Assembly: GCF_001612665.1 (NCBI RefSeq)
Contig: NZ_BDAX01000007.1
Location: 1-64,000 of the forward strand
From: Nocardia alba NBRC 108234
Lineage (GTDB): Bacteria > Actinomycetota > Actinomycetes > Mycobacteriales > Mycobacteriaceae
Direction of reading: 5' to 3'
Length of the DNA stretch: 64,000 nucleotides
Position 1 is the stretch's first letter. The number at the start of each line of letters is the position of its first letter. The translations under genes and the position numbers were made by a program. The notes under the pieces are model-generated. The model was not told the origin of the DNA. It saw only the letters and a list, made by a program, of their open reading frames with translations, and did not search any database. Below, piece after piece: positions 54,098-62,993 of this stretch.

Positions 54098-56515
54098 ATG
54101 ATCGACACAGGTGGGCGGAGCGGCCCGCAGGCAGACTCGGTAGTCGCCCTCGTCGACGCGGCCTCCGCCGTCGAACGGGAAGTGATCGGCGACTGGATCG
54201 CCCGCGGTGGTCTCGGTGCGGAGATCGACACCACGGCCCCGGTGACCCAGCTCGACCTCGACGCCAAAGCCATCACCAAGCGACTCGTCGGCAGGCACGA
54301 CGACCCGCTGGTGGTGCCCGTCCGGGTGCTGTGGCTGCCGCCCGAACGTGACGGCGTGCGCCGGGTGACCTTCGCCGATCTGGCGATGCTCACCAATCCA
54401 CGCAAGCCAAACCGGCTGGTTCAGCGCAGACTGCTGCGCACCGAACCCGACCGCCACCGCGTGCTCGTCGGCGCTCCCGCCCGGCTCAGCGCCCTGCGCG
54501 CCAACAATCCCGAGGCCGCGGCCCTGCTGCGCGCCGGCTCGGCCGACCCGTTCGCGCGCGCGGTGGTGCGCGCCGCGGTGGTCGCGCTCGAACGCGCCGA
54601 ACGCACCGTCATCGGTGATCGGTACAAGGTGCCCCAGCTGGTGGCCGAGGAGATCCTCGACTCCCCCGAATTCCAGCGCAAGCTCGACTACATCGCCGAC
54701 GAGATCGGCTCCGAACCCGACCAGGTGTATCGCAACGCGGAGCGGGCACTGCGCGAACTGGTCGCCGCGCAGAGCAGGCTGGTCTCGGACCTGTTCACCC
54801 AGGCGATGCGCCCGGTACACGCCTCGACCTGGAAGGTCGACACCGATCTGGGCGGCCTCGACGCGCTGCGCAAGCTCAACCGCAAACACCCACTGGTGTT
54901 CCTGCCCTCGCACCGCTCCTATGTCGACGCGTTCGTCCTCGGTGACGTGCTGGCGCGCAACGATTTTCCGCCCAACCACGTGATCGGCGGCGCGAACCTC
55001 AACTTCTGGCCGATGGGACCGATCGCCCGACGCACGGGCACGGTGTTCATCCGGCGCAGCTTCGGCGACGACGAGGTCTACAAGGCGGTCGTCGAGGAGT
55101 ACTTCGCCTATCTGCTGGCCAAGCGATTCAATATGGAGTGGTACTTCGAGGGCGGGCGCACCAGAACGGGGAAGCTTCGCCCGCCGCGCTACGGACTACT
55201 CAATTATCTCGCCGCCGCGGTGCGTTCGCGGCGCGTCGACGATGTGATGCTGGTGCCGGTATCGATCACCTACGAGCGGCTCAACGAGCTCGGCGCGATC
55301 GCCAGCGAACAGGCGGGCGGCACAAAGAAGGCCGAGGGCATCGGCTGGCTGGCGAAATACGTTCGCCTTCAGCAACATTCGGCCGGACGCGTGTATGTGC
55401 GCTTCGGCGCGGCGATTTCGGCGCGGGAACGGCTCGGCGTGCACGGCGACCCGCTGGATCTGCGGCCCGTGACCATTCCGCTGCGCGACGCCGAGACCGG
55501 AACGGCCAGCACCCCTGATGAGACCGAACTCGCCGCTGCCGAGCACAAAGCCGTGCAGCGCTTGGCCTTCGACGTCGCCGTCGGGATCAACGAGGTCACC
55601 CCGATCACCGTCAACGCGCTGGTCACCCTCGCCCTACTCGGCGTGCACGTACGCGCGCTCACCCTCGGCCAGGTGCGTACGGTGCTCGACCCGGTGCTCG
55701 CCTATATCGCCGGGCGCGGGCTGCCCAGCGGCGAACTCTCCACGCTGCGCGATGAACAGGGCCTGCGGGTGGTGCTCGAGCAGCTCGCGCTGGCGGGCGT
55801 GGTCACCGTGTATCGCGGTGGGCTGGAACCGGTCTACGCGATCGAACCCGGCGCGCATCTCGAGGCCGCCTTCTACCGCAACAGCGCGGTGCACTGGTTC
55901 GTCAACCGCGCCATCCTCGAACTGGCCGCGCTGACCGCGGTGGAGCAGCCGGGCGACGACCCGCTGCGGGCGGCGTGGAAGGCGGCCTTCGCGCTGCGCG
56001 ATCTGCTCAAGTTCGAATTCTTCTTCCCGGAACGGCAGGAGTTCGCCGCGCAGATCATCGAGGAAGTGCGCCTCATCGTGCCCGAATGGGACGAGCACAC
56101 CCCCGACGACCGGCTCGATCGCCAATTCCTCGGTGCCGTCACCGAATCCGGGTTCGTGATGGCGCACCGGGTGTTGCGCTCGTTCTTCGACGCGCAGTTG
56201 GTGGTGGCCGAGCGGCTGGTGGCCCGCCCTGCCGACGAGCCGATCGATCGCAAGGAGTTCATCGACGAGTGCGTGGCGGTCGGCAAGCAGATGCTGTTGC
56301 AGCAGCGACTGCACAGCCCGGAATCGGTATCGTCGGAACTGTTCACCAGCGCGTGGAAACTGGCGGGCAACCACGGCCTCATCGCGCCCGCCGCCCCGGG
56401 TGCGGAGGCCGAATTGCGCGACAAGAGACAGGAATTCGCCGACCGACTGCGTGAGCTCGGCGACCGCATCGCCCGCGCGGCCTCGCTCGACCCGTCGAAC
56501 AGGAACACGAACTGA
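54098..56515 (+). CDS. plsB: glycerol-3-phosphate 1-O-acyltransferase
   Basis: An 805-residue PlsB-type acyltransferase that puts the first fatty acid on glycerol 3-phosphate in membrane lipid synthesis. The catalytic HxxxxD is His272-Asp277 (HRSYVD); GGANLNFWPMGP, RRTGTVFIRRSF and YFEGGRTRTGKLRPP are the later acyltransferase blocks. Length is close to mycobacterial PlsB2. ATG at 54098 is used; a TTG four codons upstream keeps the frame. It is followed by a PlsC-type gene whose start overlaps its stop (TGATG at 56513-56517), so both are translated as a unit. Confidence 0.9.
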   Translation: MIDTGGRSGPQADSVVALVDAASAVEREVIGDWIARGGLGAEIDTTAPVTQLDLDAKAITKRLVGRHDDPLVVPVRVLWLPPERDGVRRVTFADLAMLTNPRKPNRLVQRRLLRTEPDRHRVLVGAPARLSALRANNPEAAALLRAGSADPFARAVVRAAVVALERAERTVIGDRYKVPQLVAEEILDSPEFQRKLDYIADEIGSEPDQVYRNAERALRELVAAQSRLVSDLFTQAMRPVHASTWKVDTDLGGLDALRKLNRKHPLVFLPSHRSYVDAFVLGDVLARNDFPPNHVIGGANLNFWPMGPIARRTGTVFIRRSFGDDEVYKAVVEEYFAYLLAKRFNMEWYFEGGRTRTGKLRPPRYGLLNYLAAAVRSRRVDDVMLVPVSITYERLNELGAIASEQAGGTKKAEGIGWLAKYVRLQQHSAGRVYVRFGAAISARERLGVHGDPLDLRPVTIPLRDAETGTASTPDETELAAAEHKAVQRLAFDVAVGINEVTPITVNALVTLALLGVHVRALTLGQVRTVLDPVLAYIAGRGLPSGELSTLRDEQGLRVVLEQLALAGVVTVYRGGLEPVYAIEPGAHLEAAFYRNSAVHWFVNRAILELAALTAVEQPGDDPLRAAWKAAFALRDLLKFEFFFPERQEFAAQIIEEVRLIVPEWDEHTPDDRLDRQFLGAVTESGFVMAHRVLRSFFDAQLVVAERLVARPADEPIDRKEFIDECVAVGKQMLLQQRLHSPESVSSELFTSAWKLAGNHGLIAPAAPGAEAELRDKRQEFADRLRELGDRIARAASLDPSNRNTN

Positions 56516-57933
56516 TGAGCTCACTCGCCGAAGCCGTGGCCGCGATCCGATCGGGCCCGCAGGGCGCACAGGTCGCCGCGGTGTTCGATTTCGGCGGCAC
56601 CGTCGTCGACGGTCTGCCACGACGTGGGTTGGCGCGCAGAGCGTCGCGCCGAGGCGAGCGCCGGCCGGCCACCCTGCTCGGCGGCATCCAGCGCGGCGGC
56701 AACGACGGTGACTACAGCCGCTTTCTGCACGCCGTGGAGCAGTCGTGGGCGGGCGTCGCTGAATCCGAGCTGGATCGGCTGGGTCGCAAGGCCTTCGCCG
56801 AGCAGATCTACGGGCGGCTGTTCCCCGAGGCATGGGAGCTGGTTCAGGCGCACCGATCGGCCGGGCACACGGTGCTCCTGGTCAGCGAGCTCACGCGGTT
56901 CCAGGTCCAGCCGGTCGCCGAGCGACTCGGCATCGACACCGTGCTGTGCACCGAACTCGCCGTCGAGGACGGTGTCCTCACCGGTCACCCCGCGGGCGCC
57001 CCGCTGTGGCGCAGCGCAAAGGCGACGGCGGTAGTCGAATTCGCCGCGAACCTGGAGGTCGGCTACGTCTATGCCGACAGCGTGACCGACCTGCCCCTGC
57101 TGGAACTCGCCACGCGGCCGACCGTGATAAACCCCGACCCCGCCCTGGCCGCGATCGCCATCGGCAACGACTGGCGCACCCTGACCTTCCGCCCGCGCCG
57201 AGCCCCACGCCCCGTCGACTACCTGCGCACCGTCGCCGGTTTCGCCGGACTCATCGGCGGCGCGCTGATCGGCGTACTCCGCAAGTCCTACACCGGACGA
57301 CGCCAGTCGATGGCCGACGCGCTCATGCACGACGCCACCACCGCCACCCTGCGCGCGATCGGCGTCCAACTGCGCGTGGTCGGCGCCGAGAATGCCCGCG
57401 CGCCCAGGCCCGCGGTCTTCCTCTTCAACCATCAGAGCCAGTTCGACGTGATCATCGTCCCGAAGGTCCTCGACGGCGCGGTGACCGGCATCGGCAAGAA
57501 GGAACTCGCCAACCACCCGCTGTTCGGCCCGCTGATGCGGTTCGTCGGGGTCACCTTCATCGACCGCACCGATACCGAGCGCGCGAAAGCCTCACTGGCC
57601 CCGGTGGTCTCGACCCTGCGTGCCGGGCTCTCGATCGGGGTCGCGCCGGAGGGAACCCGTTCGTTCACCCGTGGCGTCGGGCCGTTCAAGAAGGGCGCCT
57701 TCCATATGGCCATCCAGGCGGGCGTGCCGGTGATTCCGGTGGTGATCCGCAACGCGGGCGAGATCGCCTGGCGGGATTCACCGATCGCCCGGTCCGGCAC
57801 AGTCGATGTCGCGGTGCTGGCGCCGATCGACGTCTCCGGCTGGGACCCGGCCGACATGGACGCCGAGGTGGAGAGCGTTCGGCAGCTGTTCGAGCACACG
57901 CTGCTGAACTGGCCCGAACCCGAATTCCACTGA
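56515..57933 (+). CDS. plsC: HAD-like / 1-acylglycerol-3-phosphate acyltransferase fusion
   Basis: A 472-residue two-domain protein. The N-terminal HAD-like domain (about 18-210) has motif I VFDFGGT, motif III YADSVTDLPLL; the C-terminal LPLAT domain (about 270-470) has His306-Asp311 (HQSQFD) and the glycerol-phosphate site PEGTRSF (Glu379). It would add the second acyl chain after PlsB, as in mycobacterial plsB2-plsC pairs. HAD motif I normally is DxDGT; here the second Asp is Gly27, so the HAD part may be inactive. The start overlaps the plsB stop by one base. Confidence 0.88.
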   Translation: MSSLAEAVAAIRSGPQGAQVAAVFDFGGTVVDGLPRRGLARRASRRGERRPATLLGGIQRGGNDGDYSRFLHAVEQSWAGVAESELDRLGRKAFAEQIYGRLFPEAWELVQAHRSAGHTVLLVSELTRFQVQPVAERLGIDTVLCTELAVEDGVLTGHPAGAPLWRSAKATAVVEFAANLEVGYVYADSVTDLPLLELATRPTVINPDPALAAIAIGNDWRTLTFRPRRAPRPVDYLRTVAGFAGLIGGALIGVLRKSYTGRRQSMADALMHDATTATLRAIGVQLRVVGAENARAPRPAVFLFNHQSQFDVIIVPKVLDGAVTGIGKKELANHPLFGPLMRFVGVTFIDRTDTERAKASLAPVVSTLRAGLSIGVAPEGTRSFTRGVGPFKKGAFHMAIQAGVPVIPVVIRNAGEIAWRDSPIARSGTVDVAVLAPIDVSGWDPADMDAEVESVRQLFEHTLLNWPEPEFH

Positions 57934-57998
57934 AAGACTTGACCCCAACCATAGTTCGGGTTTGATGATGGTCTCACCACCGAATGAGGGAGAACATC

Positions 57999-58430
57999 AT
58001 GACCACCGCCGCCTCCACCACCTACACCGTTCCCGCGCTGAACCGGCCCGTCGCCGTGCTCGGCGCCGCTGCCGCCGCCGTAGTGCTGAACCTGATCGTC
58101 TGGGCCATCGGCGCCGCGGCGGGCGGGTCGTTCATCATGACCGACCAGGGCAAGGCTTCCAGCGTCGCGCCCGGCGGGGTGATCGTGATGTCGGCCGTAC
58201 CGCTGCTGATCGGACTGACCGTCGCGGTGCTGGTGTCCTATGTATGGACCGGCGTGCTGCGGACCGCCGCCGTGGTCGGATCGGTGCTGTCGATCGGGAC
58301 CATCGCGCTGACCGTGGCCACCGACTTCGACACCGCCTCCACCATCGCCCTCTCGGTGATGCACGTGGTGCTGGTGCCGATCATCGTGATCGCGCTCGAA
58401 GGTGTGCGTCGCGGCATCACCGCCGAGTGA
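57999..58430 (+). CDS. DUF6069-like membrane protein
   Basis: A 143-residue protein with four membrane helices (about 20-40, 60-85, 90-110 and 115-135) and a conserved FIMTDQGKASSVAPGG loop near residue 45. GAGGGAGAA five bases before ATG 57999 supports this start over the ATG at 57984. A TTGACC (57939-57944) upstream is a possible -35. The function is unknown. It follows the acyltransferase pair after 65 bases but has its own leader. Confidence 0.75.
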   Translation: MTTAASTTYTVPALNRPVAVLGAAAAAVVLNLIVWAIGAAAGGSFIMTDQGKASSVAPGGVIVMSAVPLLIGLTVAVLVSYVWTGVLRTAAVVGSVLSIGTIALTVATDFDTASTIALSVMHVVLVPIIVIALEGVRRGITAE

Positions 58431-58437
58431 CCCACAG

Positions 58438-58472
58438 CGAAAGGCCCCGCCGAGATTCGGCGGGGCCTTTCG
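58438..58472. terminator. bidirectional hairpin between the DUF6069 gene and ppm1
   Basis: A 15-bp stem (CGAAAGGCCCCGCCG 58438-58452 with its complement 58458-58472) and a 5-base loop. It separates two convergent genes. Confidence 0.87.
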
Positions 58473-58482
58473 CGTAGAGCAC

Positions 58483-59202
58483 TTATACCGAGCGGCCGAA
58501 CAGCAATTTCCACGGCATGAGTGCCGATTCGAGCTGCACCTTCAGGCTCATCTTCGACGCGCCGACGGTGCGCTCCTCGAAGCGGATCGGCACCTCGGCG
58601 ATCGTGTAGCCCTTCTTGATCGCGCGGTAGTTCATCTCGACCTGGAACGAATAGCCGTTGCTGCGGATCGAGGCCACGTCGATCGCGCGCAGGGTGTCGG
58701 CCTTCCAGGCCTTGAAACCGGCGGTCGCGTCCTTCACCCCGAGGCGCAGGATCAGGTTCACGTAGAAGTTGGCCCAGGCCGACAGGGCCTTGCGGTACCA
58801 CTTCCACTCCTCGGCGGTGGAACCGCCGGGTACATAGCGCGACCCGAGCGCCACCCCGACGTCGTCGGAACTCAGCTTCTCCAGCATCGACGGAATCACC
58901 TCGGCGGGGTGCGACAGATCGGCGTCCATCTGGATCACCACGTCGGCGCCCTCGTCGAGTGCGGCCGTGATGCCCGCGATGTAGGCGCGGCCGAGGCCGT
59001 CCTTCTCGGTGCGGTGCAGCACACTCACGACATTCGGCAGCTCAGCGGCCAGTTTGTCGGCCACGTCACCCGTGCCGTCGGGTGAATTATCATCTACTAC
59101 CAACACGTGCAGATCCGACACCGGCAGAGCCGTCAGCCGCTCCACAGCCACCGGCAGATTTTCCCGCTCGTTGTAGGTCGGCACAACAACGGTAACCCTC
59201 AA
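58483..59202 (-). CDS. ppm1: polyprenol monophosphomannose synthase (GT2)
   Basis: A 239-residue family 2 glycosyltransferase. The nucleotide-sugar site is VVVPTYNERENLP, then VVDDNSPDGTGD, the metal-binding QMDADLSHP, and GYSFQVEMNYRAIKKGYTI near the end. It makes polyprenol-phosphate mannose from GDP-mannose, the donor for lipoglycan and glycoprotein mannosylation in mycobacteria and relatives. Mycobacterial Ppm1 proteins may be fused to an N-acyltransferase; this one is the single-domain form. TTG at 59202, with GGGAGGG about 8 bases before, is the start. Confidence 0.92.
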   Translation of the reverse strand: MRVTVVVPTYNERENLPVAVERLTALPVSDLHVLVVDDNSPDGTGDVADKLAAELPNVVSVLHRTEKDGLGRAYIAGITAALDEGADVVIQMDADLSHPAEVIPSMLEKLSSDDVGVALGSRYVPGGSTAEEWKWYRKALSAWANFYVNLILRLGVKDATAGFKAWKADTLRAIDVASIRSNGYSFQVEMNYRAIKKGYTIAEVPIRFEERTVGASKMSLKVQLESALMPWKLLFGRSV

Positions 59203-59324
59203 GGGTCGCCCTCCCTGCTCACCTGGATAGCCCCGCGGCCCAGGATGCGGGCACGTGGCATGTCATCGATTCGTTATGACCGTACTCGATGGTCCTGACG
59301 CTTTCCTGAGTGGCCGGGCGGCGC

Positions 59325-60011
59325 TCACCACAGCCGACTCGCGTGGACCAGCGCGTCGATGATCAATCCGAGGCCGAACACGACGAAGAGCACCCTGATC
59401 GCCGGCGGCCCGAAGCGGGTGATGCCTCGCACGAGCAGGCGGTATACCCGCCGCGAACGCGGTGTCCGGCGCATCGCCAGCGCGAGCACGACCAGCGGCA
59501 GCAGCAGGGCGATCACGCAGTAGCCCGCCACGATCACCGGCCACACCACCGGCAGCGGCCGTTGGGCCGACAGCAGCGCGAGGGCCGCGAGGTAGGGCAC
59601 CGAGGTCGGCACCTTCGCCAGCCCCAGCGTGAAGCCGATCACGCCCATCAACCACGGACGCTTTCGCACCGGCTCGACCCAGCGACCGCCGGTGGACGCG
59701 GTGGTCTCCACCGGCAGCGCGGCCACCGCGACCAGCGCGAGGCCGATCACCAGCTCGCCCCGGTACCGCAGGGTGGGGGTCAGTTCGAAGTCGAGGAGCC
59801 GGACCAGGAAGTCGATGCCGAGCACGGTGCACACACCGAAGGCCACCGAGATCGCGAAAACGCCGCCGAGGAAGCTGAGCACCCCGGTCATCGGCGAGCG
59901 CCGGGTCAGCCTGGCGTCGGCGACCACGGCTGTGGTGATCGCCACCAGCAACACGTCGAGCGCGTCGAGCAACGCGAACCCGAGCAGGGCCAGCAGTCCA
60001 TACCCATCCAT
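59325..60011 (-). CDS. GAP-family (SfLAP) membrane protein
   Basis: A 228-residue membrane protein with about six helices. It opens with GLLALLGFALLDALDVLL and has the LSFLGGVFAISVAFGVCTVL helix, features of the actinobacterial GAP or sulfolipid-1-addressing family. Members help export or place surface glycolipids. ATG at 60011 begins the first helix. It has an independent location next to ppm1, with 122 bases between, and it diverges from the type VII-like cassette. The assignment to the family is from form; the lipid substrate is unknown. Confidence 0.78.
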   Translation of the reverse strand: MDGYGLLALLGFALLDALDVLLVAITTAVVADARLTRRSPMTGVLSFLGGVFAISVAFGVCTVLGIDFLVRLLDFELTPTLRYRGELVIGLALVAVAALPVETTASTGGRWVEPVRKRPWLMGVIGFTLGLAKVPTSVPYLAALALLSAQRPLPVVWPVIVAGYCVIALLLPLVVLALAMRRTPRSRRVYRLLVRGITRFGPPAIRVLFVVFGLGLIIDALVHASRLW

Positions 60012-60097
60012 GACACGGCCGACCCTACTCGCCGGTCTGATTTCGGGCACCGGCCCGGCAGTCACACCAGCACCACGCGACACCACAGCGAAAGTCT

Positions 60098-60142
60098 TTG
60101 ACCTGCGCGATCTCGAGATCGATCCTGTCATCTGGACAGGAT
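60098..60142 (+). promoter_or_regulatory. promoter and palindromes before the type VII-like cassette
   Basis: A -35-like TTGACC (60098-60103) is followed by the palindrome GATCTCGAGATC (60109-60120) in the spacer. An inverted repeat ATCCTGTC/GACAGGAT (60122-60129 and 60135-60142, 5-base loop) follows at the expected start site. The -10 is poor. This reads as an operator-controlled promoter for the three-gene cassette. Confidence 0.5.
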
Positions 60143-60221
60143 TCCCCCACAAACGGCGCTGGGTGGTTACGCTTTTCGCACCGGCCGTGCCGGGATCCGC
60201 GATCGTGAAGGGGCAGACATC

Positions 60222-60539
60222 GTGGCAGAAATGTCTTTCGACCCGTCAGCGCTCGACGCTTATCAGCGTGCGGCAGCTCGGGTTTCCGAACTACTCGGCA
60301 CAGCGGCCGCAGAGACGACAACCGCGGCCGGGGTCGACCTGTCCGGGCTCGGCGTGCTCGGACGTGAGTTCGCCGCCGCCTGGACACAGGCCGCGGGCGA
60401 GCACGCGTCGACGCTGAGCACAGCGGGCAATCTGGTCGACGCCTATCAGGACATCCTGAATCGCTACGGCGCCAGCGTGACCGGGATCGACACCGGGCTG
60501 GCGGGCGACCTGCGGGCAGTCGAAAGTGAGGTGGCGTGA
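60222..60539 (+). CDS. EspC-like type VII secretion substrate
   Basis: A 105-residue helical protein of the EspC/ESX secretion-associated size. It has LGVLGREFAAAWTQAAGEHA in the helix-turn region and a long C-terminal helix DAYQDILNRYGASVTGID. The W in the turn and the overall form suit the family of small ESX substrates that are exported in pairs. It lacks a signal peptide. GTG at 60222 starts the frame; an ATG three codons later is possible. It is the first gene of a three-gene cassette; its stop overlaps the next start (GTGA at 60536-60539). Confidence 0.75.
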   Translation: MAEMSFDPSALDAYQRAAARVSELLGTAAAETTTAAGVDLSGLGVLGREFAAAWTQAAGEHASTLSTAGNLVDAYQDILNRYGASVTGIDTGLAGDLRAVESEVA

Positions 60540-61831
60540 TGCGTGCCAAGTCGTTGATCACCGAGACCACGGTGAGCACGATCACCCCCGCCGAAGCCGA
60601 GGCGAAGATCGAGCCGGTGATCGCGCTGCTCGAAGTGCCGCTGCTCGAATTGCGGAGATCGTTGGGCAGCAATACTTCCGCCGATCCCGACGCCTCGGTG
60701 GTCGCCGCGCTGAACTCGGCCTCCCTCGCGACGACGGCTACCGAGGACCCCCATCGACTCGGGCTGTACGCGCTCGAGTCGACCGACACAGCGGCACCGG
60801 CCACCCCCTCGCTGCGACAGACCGCGACCGAGGTCTCGGCCGCGGCCGATCGCGGGACTCAGTTGAGTTCCTTACTCGGACAGGCACATTCGACGCAGTC
60901 GACCGCGGCCGCCAAGGTCGACGCGATCATCGCCGACTTCCGGGCCAAGGCGAAGAAGGCCGCGCCCGCGGTGAACGAGAACAACCTCGACGCCATCGTC
61001 GCGCTGGCCGAGGAGGCCATTTCGGAAGCGGTCGGGGTGGTGGGTAATGCCAGCACCGAGATGGATCAGTACACCCGAGACACCAAGGGACTCACCAGCG
61101 ATCTCGGGGGGACCAACGGGGTGACCGTGCCCCCCGGCGCGACGGAGGTGGCGCCGGGGGTCTACGTGCTCGGCACCGGCGGGTCCGACACGTCGTCATG
61201 GGACGACTCCTCGTGGGATGACGAGGACGACAACGTCGATCCGGCGACAGCCGCCCAGATCGCGTTGCAGGAGGCGTTGATCGACGGTGGGGTGTCGCTG
61301 GGGACCGCGGCGATCGACGCCGGTGTCACCTTCGGAACGCACCTGATCGACAAGATCGCCGAGGTCGCGATGCACGGGATCGACGCGGGAACAGACCTGG
61401 CGACGACCGGAATCGACACGCTCGCCGCGAATGCCGCCGGGACCGAGGGCACCACGTCCACCACCCCGGCGGGCACCATGCCCACCTCGCCGTCGACCAA
61501 TGGCGGCGGGACCGGCACGAGCACCTTGTTCGGCGGACTGAACGGCGGCACCGGCGGTACCGGGGGCAGCGGCACCGGGGCCGGGGCGAACAACGACGGT
61601 GGCGCATCGTCGAAGCCCGCCGCACCCGCACCCGCCGCGCCGTTCCAGTCGAACCAGACACCCAAAGTCGAACAGCCACAGCAGGCTCCGAGCGCGCCCG
61701 CGCCCGCCCAGCAGCCGGTGCAGGGCGGGGTGGTTCCGCCCGGTAGCCGTCCGCAGCAGGATCAGGAGACCGAAAAGCCCTCCGCCGCGCCCAGACACGG
61801 TCAACCGGGAGTCGTCCCGGCGCCGGCGTAG
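60539..61831 (+). CDS. putative type VII cargo with long Gly/Pro tail
   Basis: A 430-residue protein I do not recognise. Residues 1-185 are helical (TPAEAEAKIEPVIALLEVPL, then VDAIIADFRAKAKKAAPAVN). An acidic stretch follows (SWDDSSWDDEDDNVDPATAA), then a helical segment (about 230-290), and a Gly/Thr/Pro/Gln-rich disordered end. There is no signal peptide or membrane helix. Coupling to the EspC-like gene by overlapping GTGATG suggests that both are made together and perhaps secreted as partners through an ESX system. The ATG at 60539 or the GTG at 60536 is the start. Confidence 0.72.
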   Translation: MRAKSLITETTVSTITPAEAEAKIEPVIALLEVPLLELRRSLGSNTSADPDASVVAALNSASLATTATEDPHRLGLYALESTDTAAPATPSLRQTATEVSAAADRGTQLSSLLGQAHSTQSTAAAKVDAIIADFRAKAKKAAPAVNENNLDAIVALAEEAISEAVGVVGNASTEMDQYTRDTKGLTSDLGGTNGVTVPPGATEVAPGVYVLGTGGSDTSSWDDSSWDDEDDNVDPATAAQIALQEALIDGGVSLGTAAIDAGVTFGTHLIDKIAEVAMHGIDAGTDLATTGIDTLAANAAGTEGTTSTTPAGTMPTSPSTNGGGTGTSTLFGGLNGGTGGTGGSGTGAGANNDGGASSKPAAPAPAAPFQSNQTPKVEQPQQAPSAPAPAQQPVQGGVVPPGSRPQQDQETEKPSAAPRHGQPGVVPAPA

Positions 61832-61840
61832 GAACCGGCG

Positions 61841-62869
61841 ATGGACAATCCGTTCGGTGCCTACTTCGCGTCGCCGGACGCTACGACGCCCGGTCGCCGT
61901 CGCCCGCAGGGCAAACGGCGACGCGGGCGACGGCGCGAAGCGGAACCACAGACGATCGGCACGAACCCCGAGACCTGGCCGCCACCCGACCCGGAACCGT
62001 TCGACAACACCGACCCGTTCCAGCCCGCACCCGCCCAGCCGATATATCGCACCCCCGTCGACGACGACGGGTTCACCGGCGACTGGAACGACTGGAACGA
62101 CGGCGACGTGCCCGCGGAGGCGCCGCGCGGCGACGACGTCGATTGGAACGACTGGGCCACCACCACAGCGTCCGAACAGAGCGGCGACCACGTCGAGATG
62201 CCGGTGTTGCCGCGCCTCAAGGACTTCGGCGGCGGCGGTCAGGTCGCCCGGCGCCCGCGCAAGAACTACGACGACGAGCGCTACGACGACAGCGGCGGCC
62301 GGGCGAAAGCCGCCGCCGCGATCAAGGGTGTCGTCGGCGCGCTCGCCTTCGTGGTCGTCCTCGGGGTGGCCGCCACCATCTTTCTCGGCCCCGGCGACAA
62401 GTCGAATACCACCACCCAGGCCGCCGTTCCCGGTTCGCGGGCGACCACGTCCACCGTGGTTCCGCCGCTGCCCGCCCACGCCCTGTCCGGCTGCGAGTCC
62501 TTCCGCACCCCCTCGATCACCATCAGCGCCGAGCGCGGCGACACCGCCAGCCCCGAGGGCGCCATCCTCGGTTTCGAATACAGCTACTACGTCGACCGCG
62601 ACGCCGCGAAGGCCCGGTCCTTCGTCACCGACAACGCCCACGTGGGCAGTGCGTCCGCGCTCGCCGAAGGCATCGGCTCGCTCCCGCTGGACGTCAAATA
62701 CTGCGTCCACATCACCAAGGCCGACGCCGCCGACCCCACCCTCTGGAACGTCACCATCCACCAGAAATGGCCGGGCGACGCCACCACCGAGAAGATCAAC
62801 CAGGTCATGCGCACCACCGAGGTCACCGCGGGCCGCCACCGCATCACCAGCATCGACCACCGCATCTGA
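61841..62869 (+). CDS. single-pass membrane protein with extracellular domain
   Basis: A 342-residue protein. A cytoplasmic part (about 1-155) is Pro/Asp/Arg-rich with several DWND units; one membrane helix (about 160-185, VVGALAFVVVLGVAATIFLG) follows; the C-terminal domain (about 205-342) is outside and includes GFEYSYYVDRDAAKARSFV and the Cys pair in CESF and KYCVHI. It begins 9 bases after the previous stop. As third gene of the cassette it may anchor or guide the exported partners, but this is inference. Confidence 0.75.
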   Translation: MDNPFGAYFASPDATTPGRRRPQGKRRRGRRREAEPQTIGTNPETWPPPDPEPFDNTDPFQPAPAQPIYRTPVDDDGFTGDWNDWNDGDVPAEAPRGDDVDWNDWATTTASEQSGDHVEMPVLPRLKDFGGGGQVARRPRKNYDDERYDDSGGRAKAAAAIKGVVGALAFVVVLGVAATIFLGPGDKSNTTTQAAVPGSRATTSTVVPPLPAHALSGCESFRTPSITISAERGDTASPEGAILGFEYSYYVDRDAAKARSFVTDNAHVGSASALAEGIGSLPLDVKYCVHITKADAADPTLWNVTIHQKWPGDATTEKINQVMRTTEVTAGRHRITSIDHRI

Positions 62870-62993
62870 GCACCGGCCCGCGTGGATCGAACTCGTGGCG
62901 ACCGGTCTCGCCGGTCGTGGAAATACGGCATGACCTGCGATGGACATGCCCGTGCGGAGGCGAACCCGCCCCGCACGATCACGTCGAACGTCG

